64,000 bases of DNA, from assembly GCA_018821535.1 (NCBI GenBank), contig JAHJLV010000030.1, forward strand, positions 1-64,000, read 5' to 3'. Both the position numbers and the translations under genes were made by a program. Of this stretch, positions 42,855 through 53,232 are shown piece by piece. Under the pieces are notes generated by a model. It did no database searches, was not told the origin of the DNA, and saw nothing but the letters and a program-made list of their open reading frames with translations. Every line of letters begins with the position of its first letter. The stretch's first letter is position 1. Source of the DNA: Pseudomonadota bacterium. GTDB taxonomy: Bacteria; Desulfobacterota; Desulfobacteria; Desulfobacterales; Desulfobacteraceae.

Positions 42855-43568
42855 TCAGATTTTCAGTCCGACAAAGGACTCTCCGATAACAAGGTCTTCA
42901 GGAGTGGTGATTTTAATATTGAATTTAGAGCCTTTTGATATCATCACCTTTTGTCCGGCATGCTCCACTATGGATGCATCGTCTGTTCCTGTAAAAGATG
43001 TTTTTCCCGCATATTCAAATGCAGACAGGATAAGTTCCAGTCTAAACGCCTGGGGGGTCTGCACACAATAAAGCTGCTGCCGGGGAATTGTTTTTTCCAC
43101 ACAAAAATACTCATCTGCCTGTTTCACTGTATCTGTTATTTTTACCGCAGGCACACACGCCCCGTTCTTTTGAGCCCCCAGAATACAGTCGCGGATCACA
43201 TCTTTTCCCACAAACGGACGAACACCATCATGAATGAGAACAATTTTATCTGTATCGGGCATACAAACTTTTTTAAGTTTTTCAAGCCCGTTCAGAACCG
43301 AATCCTGACGCTGCTCTCCCCCTGGGACAATATGAATTTTCTTTTTAAAACCATATGGGGCAATGATCTGACTTTTGCAGTAGTCATAATCATTTTGGGG
43401 GATCACCAGAACAATTTCGTCAATATCAGCGTGGGAGTCAAAGGCCATTAATGTCCTTGTCAGAACCGGAACAGCGTCCAGACAAAGATACTGTTTTTTA
43501 ATATCCGCCCCCATTCTAAGGCCCTGGCCACCTGCAACAATAATGACAAAATTTTGGGTTGTATACAT
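42855..43568 (-). CDS. ispD: 2-C-methyl-D-erythritol 4-phosphate cytidylyltransferase
   Basis: A 237-residue IspD. The nucleotide-binding GGxGxRMG loop is IVAGGQGLRMGADIKKQYL, and IVLIHDGVRPFV holds the conserved HDxxRPF motif. It joins CTP to MEP in the non-mevalonate isoprenoid pathway. It lies 1 bp after the HPr-domain gene and no ispF follows. A GTDDASIVEHAG segment near the C-terminus matches the family. Confidence 0.95.
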   Translation of the reverse strand: MYTTQNFVIIVAGGQGLRMGADIKKQYLCLDAVPVLTRTLMAFDSHADIDEIVLVIPQNDYDYCKSQIIAPYGFKKKIHIVPGGEQRQDSVLNGLEKLKKVCMPDTDKIVLIHDGVRPFVGKDVIRDCILGAQKNGACVPAVKITDTVKQADEYFCVEKTIPRQQLYCVQTPQAFRLELILSAFEYAGKTSFTGTDDASIVEHAGQKVMISKGSKFNIKITTPEDLVIGESFVGLKI

Positions 43569-43569
43569 A

Positions 43570-44880
43570 TCAGCTCAGATAAGACAATTGCCGGGGCAGT
43601 GGAATTCCTTTTCCCATATGATCTTCCCCGTAATTCACTTCTGCCAGAATTTTCAGGTCTGCCAAAGCTCTTTTATCCCCTCTGAATTCCACTTCTTCTA
43701 TTTCTTCTTTTTTTATCTTTCCGCCAGCCCACTGGATATCCAGAACACTGGCTGCATCAAACATGTCCTCATTCACATACATTTTCACCTCACCGCCATA
43801 ATGCTGAACAATTTTGGCAACCAACAGACTTGGCCTGCTGTGAAACCCCCGGTCTTTTGGAATCCCGACCTTGAGCGTGCTGGTTTCCATGTTCTCATTT
43901 AAAATTTTGACAGCAAGTTCCTTGCCGGAAGATAAAAATTTCCAGGCATAAAACAGACAGAAATTGACTGCCCGGTCTAAAAGAACATCCCGATCAATCA
44001 ACTCACTTAATGATTCGCTGACATTTTTATAAACATCTTTAAATCCGATATCATACAAATGCCGTTCATAAAAATGCAGCAGCCGCCCCATCACCTGAAG
44101 CAGATGGAACGCAACAGAAAAATGACTTCGCAATTGTTCCAGCTTGTTATTTTCCGATGAAGACCTGGTATTGACAACATATGAGTCAAAAGAAGACTGA
44201 AGATTGTGTATCAGCATCTCATACCGGCGAATGGTTACTTCATTGATCTTATCAGGAACAAGCGTTGTGATTTTTTTCAAATCATATCGCTCATAAAAGG
44301 CAAACTGTTCAAAGTCTTTTACCACTTCAAGAAACTCACTGGAAATCAGTGTCAGATTTTTCCGTTGCTGATCCTTTTCATTAAAATCATCAATATTATG
44401 ATCCAGTTGCTGGCTGGATGAAATCCCCGGGAAATAACCAAGGTTATATCCTGACTCAGGAAGCGTAATCCCTAAACGAACCGCTTCATCTATAATCACA
44501 GGGGTGGCAAGCCGGATAGATTCCTGAAGAATTTTAAGTGTATCAAACGCCTCTAATTTAAAGGTTTCGTACCTGTTTTCTTCAAAGGAATAAAATTTAA
44601 ACCGGTTAAGAATATGCCGTTGTGAATAGCAGGCAAGGGATAAATGACGAATGGTTGCTGACAATTCCCGATAAAACACCCACTCCTTGTTTTTCTTTGC
44701 GCCATGAAAATCCAGAAAATCTTCAAGGATAGCTGAAGTGGTAATCAATTTGGAATATAATTTTTTGGTAAAAATATAACTGTCATCATTGAGACTGACA
44801 ATGAACAGCATACATTTCAAGTATTCAAAGGAAAAGATATTGGCTTTTTCCTTGAATGATATATCACAGGTTGAATTCAT
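43570..44880 (-). CDS. HPr-domain protein with a long helical N-terminus
   Basis: A 436-residue protein. About 330 helical residues of unknown function precede a C-terminal HPr domain. Both HPr regulatory sites are conserved: GFHSRPS holds the active-site His (H347) and DAASVLDIQ holds the Ser (S378), exactly 31 residues later, as in free HPr (His15, Ser46). The neighbour downstream is ispD. No PTS enzyme I gene is in the window. It may serve as a regulator read by a PTS-type kinase rather than as a sugar carrier. Confidence 0.72.
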   Translation of the reverse strand: MNSTCDISFKEKANIFSFEYLKCMLFIVSLNDDSYIFTKKLYSKLITTSAILEDFLDFHGAKKNKEWVFYRELSATIRHLSLACYSQRHILNRFKFYSFEENRYETFKLEAFDTLKILQESIRLATPVIIDEAVRLGITLPESGYNLGYFPGISSSQQLDHNIDDFNEKDQQRKNLTLISSEFLEVVKDFEQFAFYERYDLKKITTLVPDKINEVTIRRYEMLIHNLQSSFDSYVVNTRSSSENNKLEQLRSHFSVAFHLLQVMGRLLHFYERHLYDIGFKDVYKNVSESLSELIDRDVLLDRAVNFCLFYAWKFLSSGKELAVKILNENMETSTLKVGIPKDRGFHSRPSLLVAKIVQHYGGEVKMYVNEDMFDAASVLDIQWAGGKIKKEEIEEVEFRGDKRALADLKILAEVNYGEDHMGKGIPLPRQLSYLS

Positions 44881-44903
44881 GATTCATTATCCAGCAATTA
44901 ATT

Positions 44904-45296
<393 letters not shown>

Positions 45297-46016
45297 TTAT
45301 GAGTTCCTATAATACAAAATTCTACTGCACTGCGGGCAGGAAATCAATACATCTCCGCGCTGCACCTCAATATACAGCTGAGGGGGAATATTCATAAAAC
45401 ACCCCATACAGACTTCATTCCTGACCGGGACAACAACCAGACCCTTGTTCATTTTTGATACTTTCCCGAACCGCGTCATCAATGCTTTATCAAGCGTCTG
45501 ACCGATATCTGCTTTTCTGGCTTCATATTCATCCAGAAGTTCCCTGTCATCGGAAGAATTTTTTTCAATATTTTTTTGTTCCTGGGTTATCTTTTCCTTG
45601 AGCAATTCGTATTCTTTAAGGGTGTCTTCAACAATTGTCCTTGTGGCATCTCTTTCATCCATATATTCAAGCAACTGGGTTTCAAGGGCATCTTTATGCT
45701 TTTTGCTGTCATCCACCTCTCTTAAACACAATTGATATTCTTTATTCGTTTTAACCATCCGCAGTTTTTCATTGCTTTTAACAATTCGATCGTCAAGGAT
45801 TTTGATTTCCATCTCAAGATCCCGACAGTCTTTTTCAAGTTTTGAAAAAATTTCCTGTTTTTCTTTCAATCCGGCTTCAAACTGAATCAATTTTGCATTC
45901 AGTTTTATTTTTTCATGAACAATTTTTTCCAGAACAGCGGTCAATCGGACAATTTCAGTTTCCGCTTCCTGGAGTTTAATCAGTTTTTCAATATTCTGTT
46001 TGGAAATTTCATTCAT
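45297..46016 (-). CDS. Coiled-coil zinc-ribbon protein (CT398/DUF164-like)
   Basis: A 239-residue protein. Residues about 5-170 are an antiparallel coiled coil with charged heptads (KLEKDCRDLEMEIKILDDRI). A C4 zinc ribbon (VCMGCFMNI ... LISCPQCSRI) ends the protein. It matches the CT398 family common in Chlamydia and Desulfobacterota, with a suggested role in flagella or secretion but no proven function. It is followed at once by rnpB and preceded by the Nif3 gene (10-bp gap). Confidence 0.85.
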   Translation of the reverse strand: MNEISKQNIEKLIKLQEAETEIVRLTAVLEKIVHEKIKLNAKLIQFEAGLKEKQEIFSKLEKDCRDLEMEIKILDDRIVKSNEKLRMVKTNKEYQLCLREVDDSKKHKDALETQLLEYMDERDATRTIVEDTLKEYELLKEKITQEQKNIEKNSSDDRELLDEYEARKADIGQTLDKALMTRFGKVSKMNKGLVVVPVRNEVCMGCFMNIPPQLYIEVQRGDVLISCPQCSRILYYRNS

Positions 46017-46026
46017 TATTTTTTCC

Positions 46027-46863
46027 TCAAACTATGGTAAATGGATCTGTTTCCTTTTTAAATTTTAGAATCTGTATTTCAATACCGGTACTCTGAAAAG
46101 CTGCATTTAATTTTTCAGACAAAAGATCAATGGCCATATGTTCAGATGCAAAATGTCCGACATCAATCAATCCTCTGAAGTGTTCTTCAACGCGCCTTGC
46201 ATCATGATATTTCATATCCCCGGTGATAAAAACCTGAGCATCTGAAGCAAAAAAAGCATCCAGAAGAGAGGCCCCGCTGCCTGTACAAACAACAGCCGTA
46301 CGGATTAAAAGATCCTTGTCCCCTGTCAGTCTCAGATGTTTTAAATTCAGATGCTTTTTTATCTTCCGGGCAAACTCCCCCAGAGATATCTGCTCTTCAA
46401 GCAGACCGATTCTGCCCATACCGGTAATACCCATGCCGGTTCCTGCCATTGGAACTGCAGTTGAACACAATGGTTTTTCCGTCAAAAAAGGCTGTGCATC
46501 AACCATTCCGATTTTTGAAGCAAAATAGTCATTAAGGCCATCATGAGCCTTGTCCAGATTGGTATGAACAGATACAATATTAATCTGATGCTTTGCTGCC
46601 ATTTCAATGATCTGTCCGGGCAGTTGAGCAAAATCAATCTTTTTTTCCGGCATGATCATCAAGGGATGATGCGTGATAACAAGATCGGCATTCCAGTCTT
46701 TTGCTGCAGTCATCAATGGCATGGACACATCCAGACCGATCATGATCTTTTTTACACCCCAGTTAACATTGCCGACCTGAAGTCCGCAATTATCCCAGTC
46801 TTCGGCAATCTCAAAGGGGGCTATTGCATTGAGAATCGAAAGTATGTCTTTAAGCGCTAACAT
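46027..46863 (-). CDS. Nif3-like dinuclear metal-centre protein
   Basis: A 279-residue Nif3/DUF34 protein. Metal-binding motifs are HHPLMI (about residue 64), HTNLD and the C-terminal VGHFASEH. It is annotated elsewhere as GTP cyclohydrolase I type 2-like, but its reaction is not established. The ATG at 46863 follows AGGCAGG; a longer frame to 46884 is less likely. It forms a unit with the zinc-ribbon gene and rnpB. Confidence 0.88.
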   Translation of the reverse strand: MLALKDILSILNAIAPFEIAEDWDNCGLQVGNVNWGVKKIMIGLDVSMPLMTAAKDWNADLVITHHPLMIMPEKKIDFAQLPGQIIEMAAKHQINIVSVHTNLDKAHDGLNDYFASKIGMVDAQPFLTEKPLCSTAVPMAGTGMGITGMGRIGLLEEQISLGEFARKIKKHLNLKHLRLTGDKDLLIRTAVVCTGSGASLLDAFFASDAQVFITGDMKYHDARRVEEHFRGLIDVGHFASEHMAIDLLSEKLNAAFQSTGIEIQILKFKKETDPFTIV

Positions 46864-46883
46864 AACATGCCTGCCTGAAAACA

Positions 46884-46915
46884 AAAAAAGCGTGGTAAAC
46901 TACCACGCTTTTTTT
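46884..46915 (-). terminator. Strong intrinsic terminator between tRNA(CAU) and nif3
   Basis: A 15-bp stem including flanking A and T runs (GCGTGGTA, 3-nt loop, TACCACGC) with 7-8 T on both sides. It ends the tRNA transcript and lies only 20 nt upstream of the nif3 start, so it may also act as an attenuator for that gene. Confidence 0.85.
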
Positions 46916-47018
46916 GTTGATATCCAGTTGATATTCTTCAGGAACTTTCATATGGATCGTGAGTATCCTTTTTTTTGTACACCTGCTGTCATATGAAATT
47001 CCCTTTACCGTTTTTTGC

Positions 47019-47095
47019 TGGTGGGCCCACCTGGGTTCGAACCAGGGACCGACCGGTTATGAGCCGGTGGCTCTGCCAAACTGAGCTATGGGCCC
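47019..47095 (-). tRNA. tRNA with CAU anticodon (tRNA-Met, elongator, or tRNA-Ile2)
   Basis: A 77-nt cloverleaf with encoded CCA. The acceptor stem is GGGCCCA/TGGGCCC, the anticodon loop CTCATAA, and GGTTCGAA is the T loop. A CAU anticodon may read AUG, or AUA if the C is modified to lysidine. The acceptor and anticodon stems differ from initiator tRNA, which lacks the first base pair, so it is not tRNA-fMet. Confidence 0.95.
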
Positions 47096-47148
47096 TATAT
47101 TTACTAAAACTTGCAATATATATATAAATACCTTTTTTGTGTCAAGAT

Positions 47149-49005
47149 TTAATTCTCTATGAACGTCTTGAGTTTCTTGCTCCTCGTGGGATGCCGCAGC
47201 TTTCTGAGCGCCTTTGCCTCTATCTGCCGGATACGCTCACGGGTCACTGTAAAATCCTTACCAACCTCTTCCAGCGTATGATCTGATTTCTCACCGATAC
47301 CAAACCGCATCCGCAGGACTTTTTCCTCTCTGGGGGTCAATGTGGCAAGAATCTTTCTGGTCTGTTCCGCCAGACTGAAATCAATGGCAGCATCTGAGGG
47401 TATGGCAAATTTTTTGTCTTCAATAAAATCACCCAGATGACTGTCTTCTTCTTCTCCAATCGGCGTCTCAAGAGAAATGGGTTCTTTTGCAATCTTTAAA
47501 ACCCGCCGCACTTTTTCTATGGGAATTTCCATTTTTTCTGCGATCTCTTCAGGTGAAGGTTCTTTTCCCATTTCCTGAACCAGATATCTGGATGTCCGGA
47601 TCAGCTTGTTAATGGTCTCAATCATATGAACCGGAATCCGTATGGTCCTGGCCTGATCTGCTATCGCCCTTGTGATGGCCTGCCTGATCCACCATGTGGC
47701 ATAGGTGGAAAATTTATATCCCCGTCTGTATTCAAATTTATCCACAGCTTTCATTAAGCCGATATTGCCTTCCTGAATCAAATCAAGAAACTGCAGTCCT
47801 CTGTTGGTATATTTTTTTGCAATGCTCACTACCAGACGCAAATTGGCCCTTACCAGCTCCCGTTTTGCCTGATCCGCATCTTTCCGTCCTTTATCAATAG
47901 ACTGGACAATCTGTTTCAAAAACAGCTCATCCCCTTTAATCTCATTTTTTCTTAAGGCCACCTGGGTCTGAATTGAGCAGATGTCCTGATATAAAATCCG
48001 CGCCCTTTCCCCGGTAATATTATTACGGGTCTGGGCCCATTGAGCAAATTCGTCTTCTGTGGTCATTTTATCCAGCATGGTCTTGGACTTAACGTTGAAT
48101 GTTGCCGCACATTTTTCCATCAGGGTTTCGATTTTCTCAAACCAGGCAATGGTATTCCGGATACTTTTTTCTATATTGTCAATTACATTGGACTCAAACC
48201 GCCATTGTTTCAGCTGCTCAAAAATAGTTTCCGTGCTGTCAAAAATCTCCTGAGACAGGACTTGATATCTTTTTGTATTCTTTTTAACTATAAGCAGCTG
48301 ATCTCTTCTTTCCTGATTTTCCTGATGAATTTCCCGTATGATCTTTAAGGACTCCAAAAACTTTTCCTGTTTGGAGATCTCATCAACCGCTCCATCCCCT
48401 TCATCCACATCCCTTAAGACATGTTTGGGCCGCATGGACTTTCTTTCCATTTTTTCACCATACATAAATATGGTAAACAAAGATAGCGGGCAATCCAGCA
48501 TGGCTCTGAGAATATCTCTTTCACCCTGTTCAATTTTTTTGGCTATTTCAATTTCCCCATCCCGGCTGAGCAGTGTAACCATTCCCATCTCTTTGAGATA
48601 CATTTTAACAGGATCGGTAACTGCGCCGAATTCCACATCTGAGCGATCCTTTTTAGATGACAAAAGTTCTCTGACATTTGCTTTTCTGTCGATATCATCA
48701 TCTTCATCCAATGGATTCATATCTTCATCATCTATTCCCCTTTGCAGGCCACCTATTTTCATACTGGTTTTTTTCTTGGTCTTTTTTGATTTTTCTTTCT
48801 GCTTGTCAACAAGCTTGATTCCCAACTCTTTAAATTGCTCAACAATATCTTCAATCTGATCCAGAGAGTCTATGTCATCTGCTATTGCGTCATTAATTTC
48901 GGCAAAAGACAGAGATCCGGTTTTTTCCCCTTTTCTGATCAACCTTTGCAACTGTTTTTCATCTATTATCACATTCTCGCCAGACTTCTTTGTCTTACCT
49001 GCCAT
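47149..49005 (-). CDS. rpoD: RNA polymerase primary sigma factor RpoD
   Basis: A 618-residue sigma-70. Region 1.1 is at the N-terminus, [11 protein letters not shown] starts region 1.2, and the non-conserved region follows (about residues 190-390). Region 2.3-2.4 is [20 protein letters not shown] and region 4.2 is [23 protein letters not shown]. It directs transcription from housekeeping promoters such as those called here. It lies just downstream of dnaG in the classic macromolecular-synthesis order (without rpsU). Confidence 0.98.
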   Translation of the reverse strand: MAGKTKKSGENVIIDEKQLQRLIRKGEKTGSLSFAEINDAIADDIDSLDQIEDIVEQFKELGIKLVDKQKEKSKKTKKKTSMKIGGLQRGIDDEDMNPLDEDDDIDRKANVRELLSSKKDRSDVEFGAVTDPVKMYLKEMGMVTLLSRDGEIEIAKKIEQGERDILRAMLDCPLSLFTIFMYGEKMERKSMRPKHVLRDVDEGDGAVDEISKQEKFLESLKIIREIHQENQERRDQLLIVKKNTKRYQVLSQEIFDSTETIFEQLKQWRFESNVIDNIEKSIRNTIAWFEKIETLMEKCAATFNVKSKTMLDKMTTEDEFAQWAQTRNNITGERARILYQDICSIQTQVALRKNEIKGDELFLKQIVQSIDKGRKDADQAKRELVRANLRLVVSIAKKYTNRGLQFLDLIQEGNIGLMKAVDKFEYRRGYKFSTYATWWIRQAITRAIADQARTIRIPVHMIETINKLIRTSRYLVQEMGKEPSPEEIAEKMEIPIEKVRRVLKIAKEPISLETPIGEEEDSHLGDFIEDKKFAIPSDAAIDFSLAEQTRKILATLTPREEKVLRMRFGIGEKSDHTLEEVGKDFTVTRERIRQIEAKALRKLRHPTRSKKLKTFIEN

Positions 49006-49033
49006 AAAATGCCTCCCAAAGGCTTAAATTTGT

Positions 49034-50815
49034 TTACCGATCATGTAATTGCCGAATCTGATCCTGCTTTTGTTTTAAAAGCGCCATCAATTCAGAATTA
49101 CAGCCCTTTTCCGCACTTATTATTTTACTTGTTAATGTATTCTCCTGTTTGGTTCTTACTCTGATAATCCGGTTGATAATCGACAATGCGGTTTCGTGAA
49201 TATCTTCCTTCTCACATAAAAAATCATTCATTGCCAGAGAAGCAATTAACTGCTGGTCCTCGTCTTTTTTCATGCTTGCCATAACTTTTGTGACAAAGGC
49301 ATCTTTTGGGGAATCCACCATTATAATCTTTTTGGCAATCCGTTTGAGTTTCTCGGAATAAAAATAATCCAGGGTATCTGTTTTCTCCACTTCTTTTATA
49401 ATTTCAGGGTAATTGAGCATCATTGAAATCACCTGTTCTTCCCGGCGGTCAGATTCCAACTGTTTTTCATTTTTATCATCTTTTTCACTACCGGGCAAAA
49501 ATGTTTTTTTTGCAACCTGATTGACAACCTGCTCCCTGACTTTTTCCAATACTGCTTTTTCATCAATATTCAGTGTTTCTGAAAGCTCTTTTACATATAA
49601 AGACCGCAATGCACCGTCATGAATTAACATCAGATGTTCTTTCATCTCATCCAGAATCTTCATGCGGCCTTCCACGGACAAGCCATGCGTATCAATAGAA
49701 ACCTGTAATAAAAACTGCATCACCGTTTTTGCTTTGGACGCTTTTTCACTAAACGCATCTGCTCCGTATTTGACAACAAAGGAGTCCGGATCATTGCCCT
49801 CCGGCAACACCAGCACCCGTATATCCACCCCTTCCTGCATAAAGGTTTTGATGCTTCTTTTTGCCGCATGGATTCCGGCAGCATCTGAATCAAACACCAG
49901 CACCATCTTTGAAGCATATCCTTTAAGCAGCCGCACATGATCTGAAGTCAATGCGGTGCCGGATGTTGCAACTGCATTCTTTATCCCGTGCTGATATAAA
50001 GACAGAAAATCAAAATATCCTTCAACAATATAAACAAATCCCAGTTGACGGCAATACTGCTTTGAGGCATGCAGCCCGTATAGTATCCGGCTTTTATTAT
50101 ATACAGGAGTTTCCGGTGAATTCATGTATTTGGGCATGCTGTCATCCATCACCCTGCCGCCGAAACCTGCCACCTGCATATTAATATCAAAGATCGGGAA
50201 CATGATTCTGTTTCTGAACCTGTCATAAAACCCTTTGGACTGCTTGCGTTCCATCACAAGCCCCGACTGAATTGCCACTTTCCGTAAAACTTTTTGTTTT
50301 TTTAATACATTTACCACGCATTCCCACGCATCCGGAGAAAAGCCCAAACCAAACTCCTGGATAATATCGTCAGTTGTTCCTCTGTTTTTAAGATAATTTC
50401 TGGCAGCTTCTCCTTGAGCGGATGTACAAAGCTGGCTGGAATACACTTCCATCACCTTTTTATTCAAACGAAACAGATTTTCTTTTAGATTAAGCTGTTC
50501 TCTTTTGGCAGGACTGATATCTTTGGTTTCAATGACAATATTATACCGCTGAGCAAGCATTTTTGCCGCTTCAGGAAATGTAATACCGTGATATTTCATC
50601 ACATACGAAATGACGTTCCCGCCTGCACTGCACCCGAAACAGTGGAAAATCTGTTTGCCGGGATTTACAGAAAAGGAAGGGGTTTTCTCAGAATGAAACG
50701 GACAAAGGCCGAAAAAATTTCTTCCGGAATTTTTTAAAATCACAGATTCTGAAATAATTTCAACAATATCTGAAGTATTTAAGATTTCCGAGATTTTTTC
50801 TTCAGGTATATGCAT
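49034..50815 (-). CDS. dnaG: DNA primase
   Basis: A DnaG primase of about 593 residues. The CHC2 zinc finger (CPFHSEKTPSF ... HCFGCSAGG) is N-terminal. The Toprim catalytic domain has VEGYFDFLS and VLVFDSDAAGIHA, and a helicase-binding C-terminal region follows. It makes RNA primers for replication. A TTG at 50836 is in frame; the ATG at 50815 (MHIPEEKISEIL) fits family starts better, though its ribosome binding site is weak. Confidence 0.97.
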   Translation of the reverse strand: MHIPEEKISEILNTSDIVEIISESVILKNSGRNFFGLCPFHSEKTPSFSVNPGKQIFHCFGCSAGGNVISYVMKYHGITFPEAAKMLAQRYNIVIETKDISPAKREQLNLKENLFRLNKKVMEVYSSQLCTSAQGEAARNYLKNRGTTDDIIQEFGLGFSPDAWECVVNVLKKQKVLRKVAIQSGLVMERKQSKGFYDRFRNRIMFPIFDINMQVAGFGGRVMDDSMPKYMNSPETPVYNKSRILYGLHASKQYCRQLGFVYIVEGYFDFLSLYQHGIKNAVATSGTALTSDHVRLLKGYASKMVLVFDSDAAGIHAAKRSIKTFMQEGVDIRVLVLPEGNDPDSFVVKYGADAFSEKASKAKTVMQFLLQVSIDTHGLSVEGRMKILDEMKEHLMLIHDGALRSLYVKELSETLNIDEKAVLEKVREQVVNQVAKKTFLPGSEKDDKNEKQLESDRREEQVISMMLNYPEIIKEVEKTDTLDYFYSEKLKRIAKKIIMVDSPKDAFVTKVMASMKKDEDQQLIASLAMNDFLCEKEDIHETALSIINRIIRVRTKQENTLTSKIISAEKGCNSELMALLKQKQDQIRQLHDR

Positions 50816-50907
50816 CTTTGGCGGTGTTGACTCCAAAAGTTAACTGTTACGGCAGCTCAATAAGCTAAGTATTTAAAATTACCTGTCAATAACCATCAAT
50901 AAGATAA

Positions 50908-51633
50908 TTATGATTTTGAGATCCTGATCGCCTCCTCCAGATCCAGCGTACCCTCATAAATTGCTCTTCCGGTAATCACTCCGGTAACACCTTTTTTTTC
51001 TATTTTCAGCAGATTTTTAATATCCTGCAATGTACTGACTCCCCCGGATGCGACAATAGGGATATTTACCGCATCTGCCAAAGCCGCGGTTTCTTCAATA
51101 TTCGGGCCTGTCTGCATACCGTCCCTGTGTATATCTGTAAAATTAATTGCGGCCACCCCACAGGACTCAAATTCTTTTGCCAGATCCACTGCACGGACTT
51201 TTGATGTCTGACTCCATCCTTCGGTTGCAACCATTCCGTTTCTGGCGTCAATCCCCACAACAATTTTTCCGGGAAACTGTTTACAGGCATCCTTTACAAG
51301 CTGTGGATTATACACCGCCTCACTGCCGATAATAACCTTTGAAACGCCAGCATCAACATACATCTGAATGGTTTTTAAATCCCGGATGCCCCCACCCACC
51401 TGAATCGGGACATTTATACCGCCCAGAATCTGTTTAATAGCATCAAAATTGACCACTCCTTTGGCAAAGGCACCGTCAAGATCAACAATATGAATAAGCT
51501 GTGCCCCCTTGACTTCCCATTTTTTAGCCATGGCCACAGGAGAATCTGAATAAAGCGTGGTATCTTCCATCCGGCCTTGCAGCAGCCGGACACATTTGCC
51601 TTGTTTAATATCAACAGCAGGTATGATTATCAT
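50908..51633 (-). CDS. hisA: Phosphoribosylformimino-AICAR ribotide isomerase
   Basis: A 241-residue HisA TIM barrel. The catalytic aspartates are in PAVDIKQGKCVRL (N-terminal) and FTDIHRDGMQTGPN. Phosphate-binding loops GGGIRD and VASGGVST are present. It catalyses the Amadori isomerisation in histidine synthesis. It lies 46 bp downstream of hisB; hisH and hisF are not in the window. Confidence 0.97.
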   Translation of the reverse strand: MIIIPAVDIKQGKCVRLLQGRMEDTTLYSDSPVAMAKKWEVKGAQLIHIVDLDGAFAKGVVNFDAIKQILGGINVPIQVGGGIRDLKTIQMYVDAGVSKVIIGSEAVYNPQLVKDACKQFPGKIVVGIDARNGMVATEGWSQTSKVRAVDLAKEFESCGVAAINFTDIHRDGMQTGPNIEETAALADAVNIPIVASGGVSTLQDIKNLLKIEKKGVTGVITGRAIYEGTLDLEEAIRISKS

Positions 51634-51679
51634 AAAATTTCACTATTTTTTTGATGGTTGGAACCGTGTAAATCAAAAT

Positions 51680-52267
51680 CTACAGAACACCCTTGCTGGA
51701 CAGATCGCCGGACAAGGCATCATTTATTCGTGTCGCCATGTGCAGGGATCTTCCAAGCGCTTTAAAGACAGACTCCAGCACATGATGTTCATTTACACCG
51801 TAATATGAATTGATATGGAGATTAAATGCCCCTTTTACACTGAGTGCCTGGAAAAATTCCCTGGCAAGGTGAGCATCAAAGTCCCCGTTGACCCTGAGAT
51901 TTTCCGGAAAATGGTACACCAGATACGGCCGGTTTGACAAATCAATGGTTACCCTTGAAAGTGCTTCATCCATTGGCACACAATTGTCTCCAAACCGGAC
52001 AATCGGTCTGGATTTTTCAAGTGCATTTGAAAGCACCTGCCCCAGCACCAGCCCCACATCTTCTATGGTGTGATGATAATCAACCTCCAGATCGCCTTTG
52101 GCCAGGATCTTCAGATCAAAAAAACCGTGGACCGTAAATGCGGTGAGCATATGATCAAAAAAAGGAATTCCCGTTGAAATATCAGCCTTTCCTGAACCAT
52201 CCAGATCAAGATTGATTGTGATTTGTGTCTCTTTTGTTTTCCGGGTAAGACTTGCTTTTCGATTCAT
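51680..52267 (-). CDS. hisB: Imidazoleglycerol-phosphate dehydratase
   Basis: A 195-residue IGPD with the conserved DYHHTIEDVGLVLGQ motif and a second HEHHVLESVF-like metal-binding segment (NEHHVLESVFKALGR). It is monofunctional; no HisB phosphatase domain is present. It dehydrates imidazole glycerol phosphate. AAGGA six nt upstream supports the ATG at 52267 rather than 52288. Confidence 0.95.
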   Translation of the reverse strand: MNRKASLTRKTKETQITINLDLDGSGKADISTGIPFFDHMLTAFTVHGFFDLKILAKGDLEVDYHHTIEDVGLVLGQVLSNALEKSRPIVRFGDNCVPMDEALSRVTIDLSNRPYLVYHFPENLRVNGDFDAHLAREFFQALSVKGAFNLHINSYYGVNEHHVLESVFKALGRSLHMATRINDALSGDLSSKGVL

Positions 52268-52416
52268 AATTTTGTCCTTGATATGCACTTAATCCGGTAA
52301 ATCTTCCAATTTTTCCAGAAATTCTAATCTTTTAAGATATAAAAATACAGATTTTTTGTCAAATATTTTCACACTGTTTTTATTAATTAAAAATCAGAAC
52401 GCATCCCCCTGCAACT

Positions 52417-52444
52417 TAAATATTTTATATTGCAATGCCGATAA
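52417..52444 (+). promoter_or_regulatory. Candidate sigma-28 (FliA-type) promoter of the zincin gene
   Basis: TAAA (52417-52420) and a perfect GCCGATAA (52437-52444) are separated by 16 bp; the consensus spacing is 15. Transcription would start near 52451, about 50 nt before the ATG at 52503. Confidence 0.45.
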
Positions 52445-52502
52445 GCTAAAGATATAATAAGGCAATATTTTTATACATACTTTATTTCAGGGCTGTGAAT
52501 TG

Positions 52503-53195
52503 ATGAATGTTTCACCTTCAACATATCAATACTCTTTGGGAGCGTTTTCAAACGCTGCATCTGTTTATTCAGGTGCTTTTGGTGCACCACCTTCCGCAGA
52601 GAAAAGCCGCACAAATCCCGTTGTAAATTCCGGGTCGGCTGACCCGAGCCCCGAAAACAGTCCTGCTGATAAAAACACCCCAAATGCACAAATAAATTCC
52701 GCCGAAGAAATAATCAACGGCAGGGCACTGGATCAAAATGATCTACGCCTGCTGGATGAACTCCAAAAAACCGATGCCGATGTCAGACGGCATGAAATGG
52801 CGCATGTGGCAGCAGGTGGAAAATACATTACCTCTGGAGCCAATTTTACTTACAAAAAAGGACCGGACGGCAAAAACTATGCAGTGGGTGGGGAGGTCGG
52901 CATTGATACATCCCCTGTTCCGGGAGACCCGCAGGCAACCCTCCAGAAAATGAGACAGGTGAAAGCAGCAGCCCTGGCTCCGGCAGACCCGTCTCCCCAG
53001 GATCGAAAAGTGGCTTCAAATGCAACCGCAGAAGCCTCCAAAGCCTTGTCAGAATTGATGATGATGCAGGCAAAAACACAGGCTCAAAATAATGAGACAC
53101 AGGCCTTTGGCGGTTTGAAAAAAGCGGCTGACACCTATACAAGAATACACACACTGCCGGAAAAAGACACATCCTCTTTTGAAATAGCGGTTTAG
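52503..53195 (+). CDS. SprA-type putative zinc metalloprotease
   Basis: A 230-residue protein of the SprA-related (CJM1_0395-like) family. The zincin motif is RRHEMAHVAAGG (H97, E98, H101), followed by TSGANFTYKKGPDGKNYAVGGEVGID, the family core. The first 90 residues are low-complexity and rich in Ser, Pro and Asn, with no signal peptide. The role of the family is unknown; the sigma-28-like promoter suggests expression with motility genes. Confidence 0.8.
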   Translation: MNVSPSTYQYSLGAFSNAASVYSGAFGAPPSAEKSRTNPVVNSGSADPSPENSPADKNTPNAQINSAEEIINGRALDQNDLRLLDELQKTDADVRRHEMAHVAAGGKYITSGANFTYKKGPDGKNYAVGGEVGIDTSPVPGDPQATLQKMRQVKAAALAPADPSPQDRKVASNATAEASKALSELMMMQAKTQAQNNETQAFGGLKKAADTYTRIHTLPEKDTSSFEIAV

Positions 53196-53232
53196 CGATT
53201 GCCTGACAAACCACTCCTTTATCTGCTGCGAT

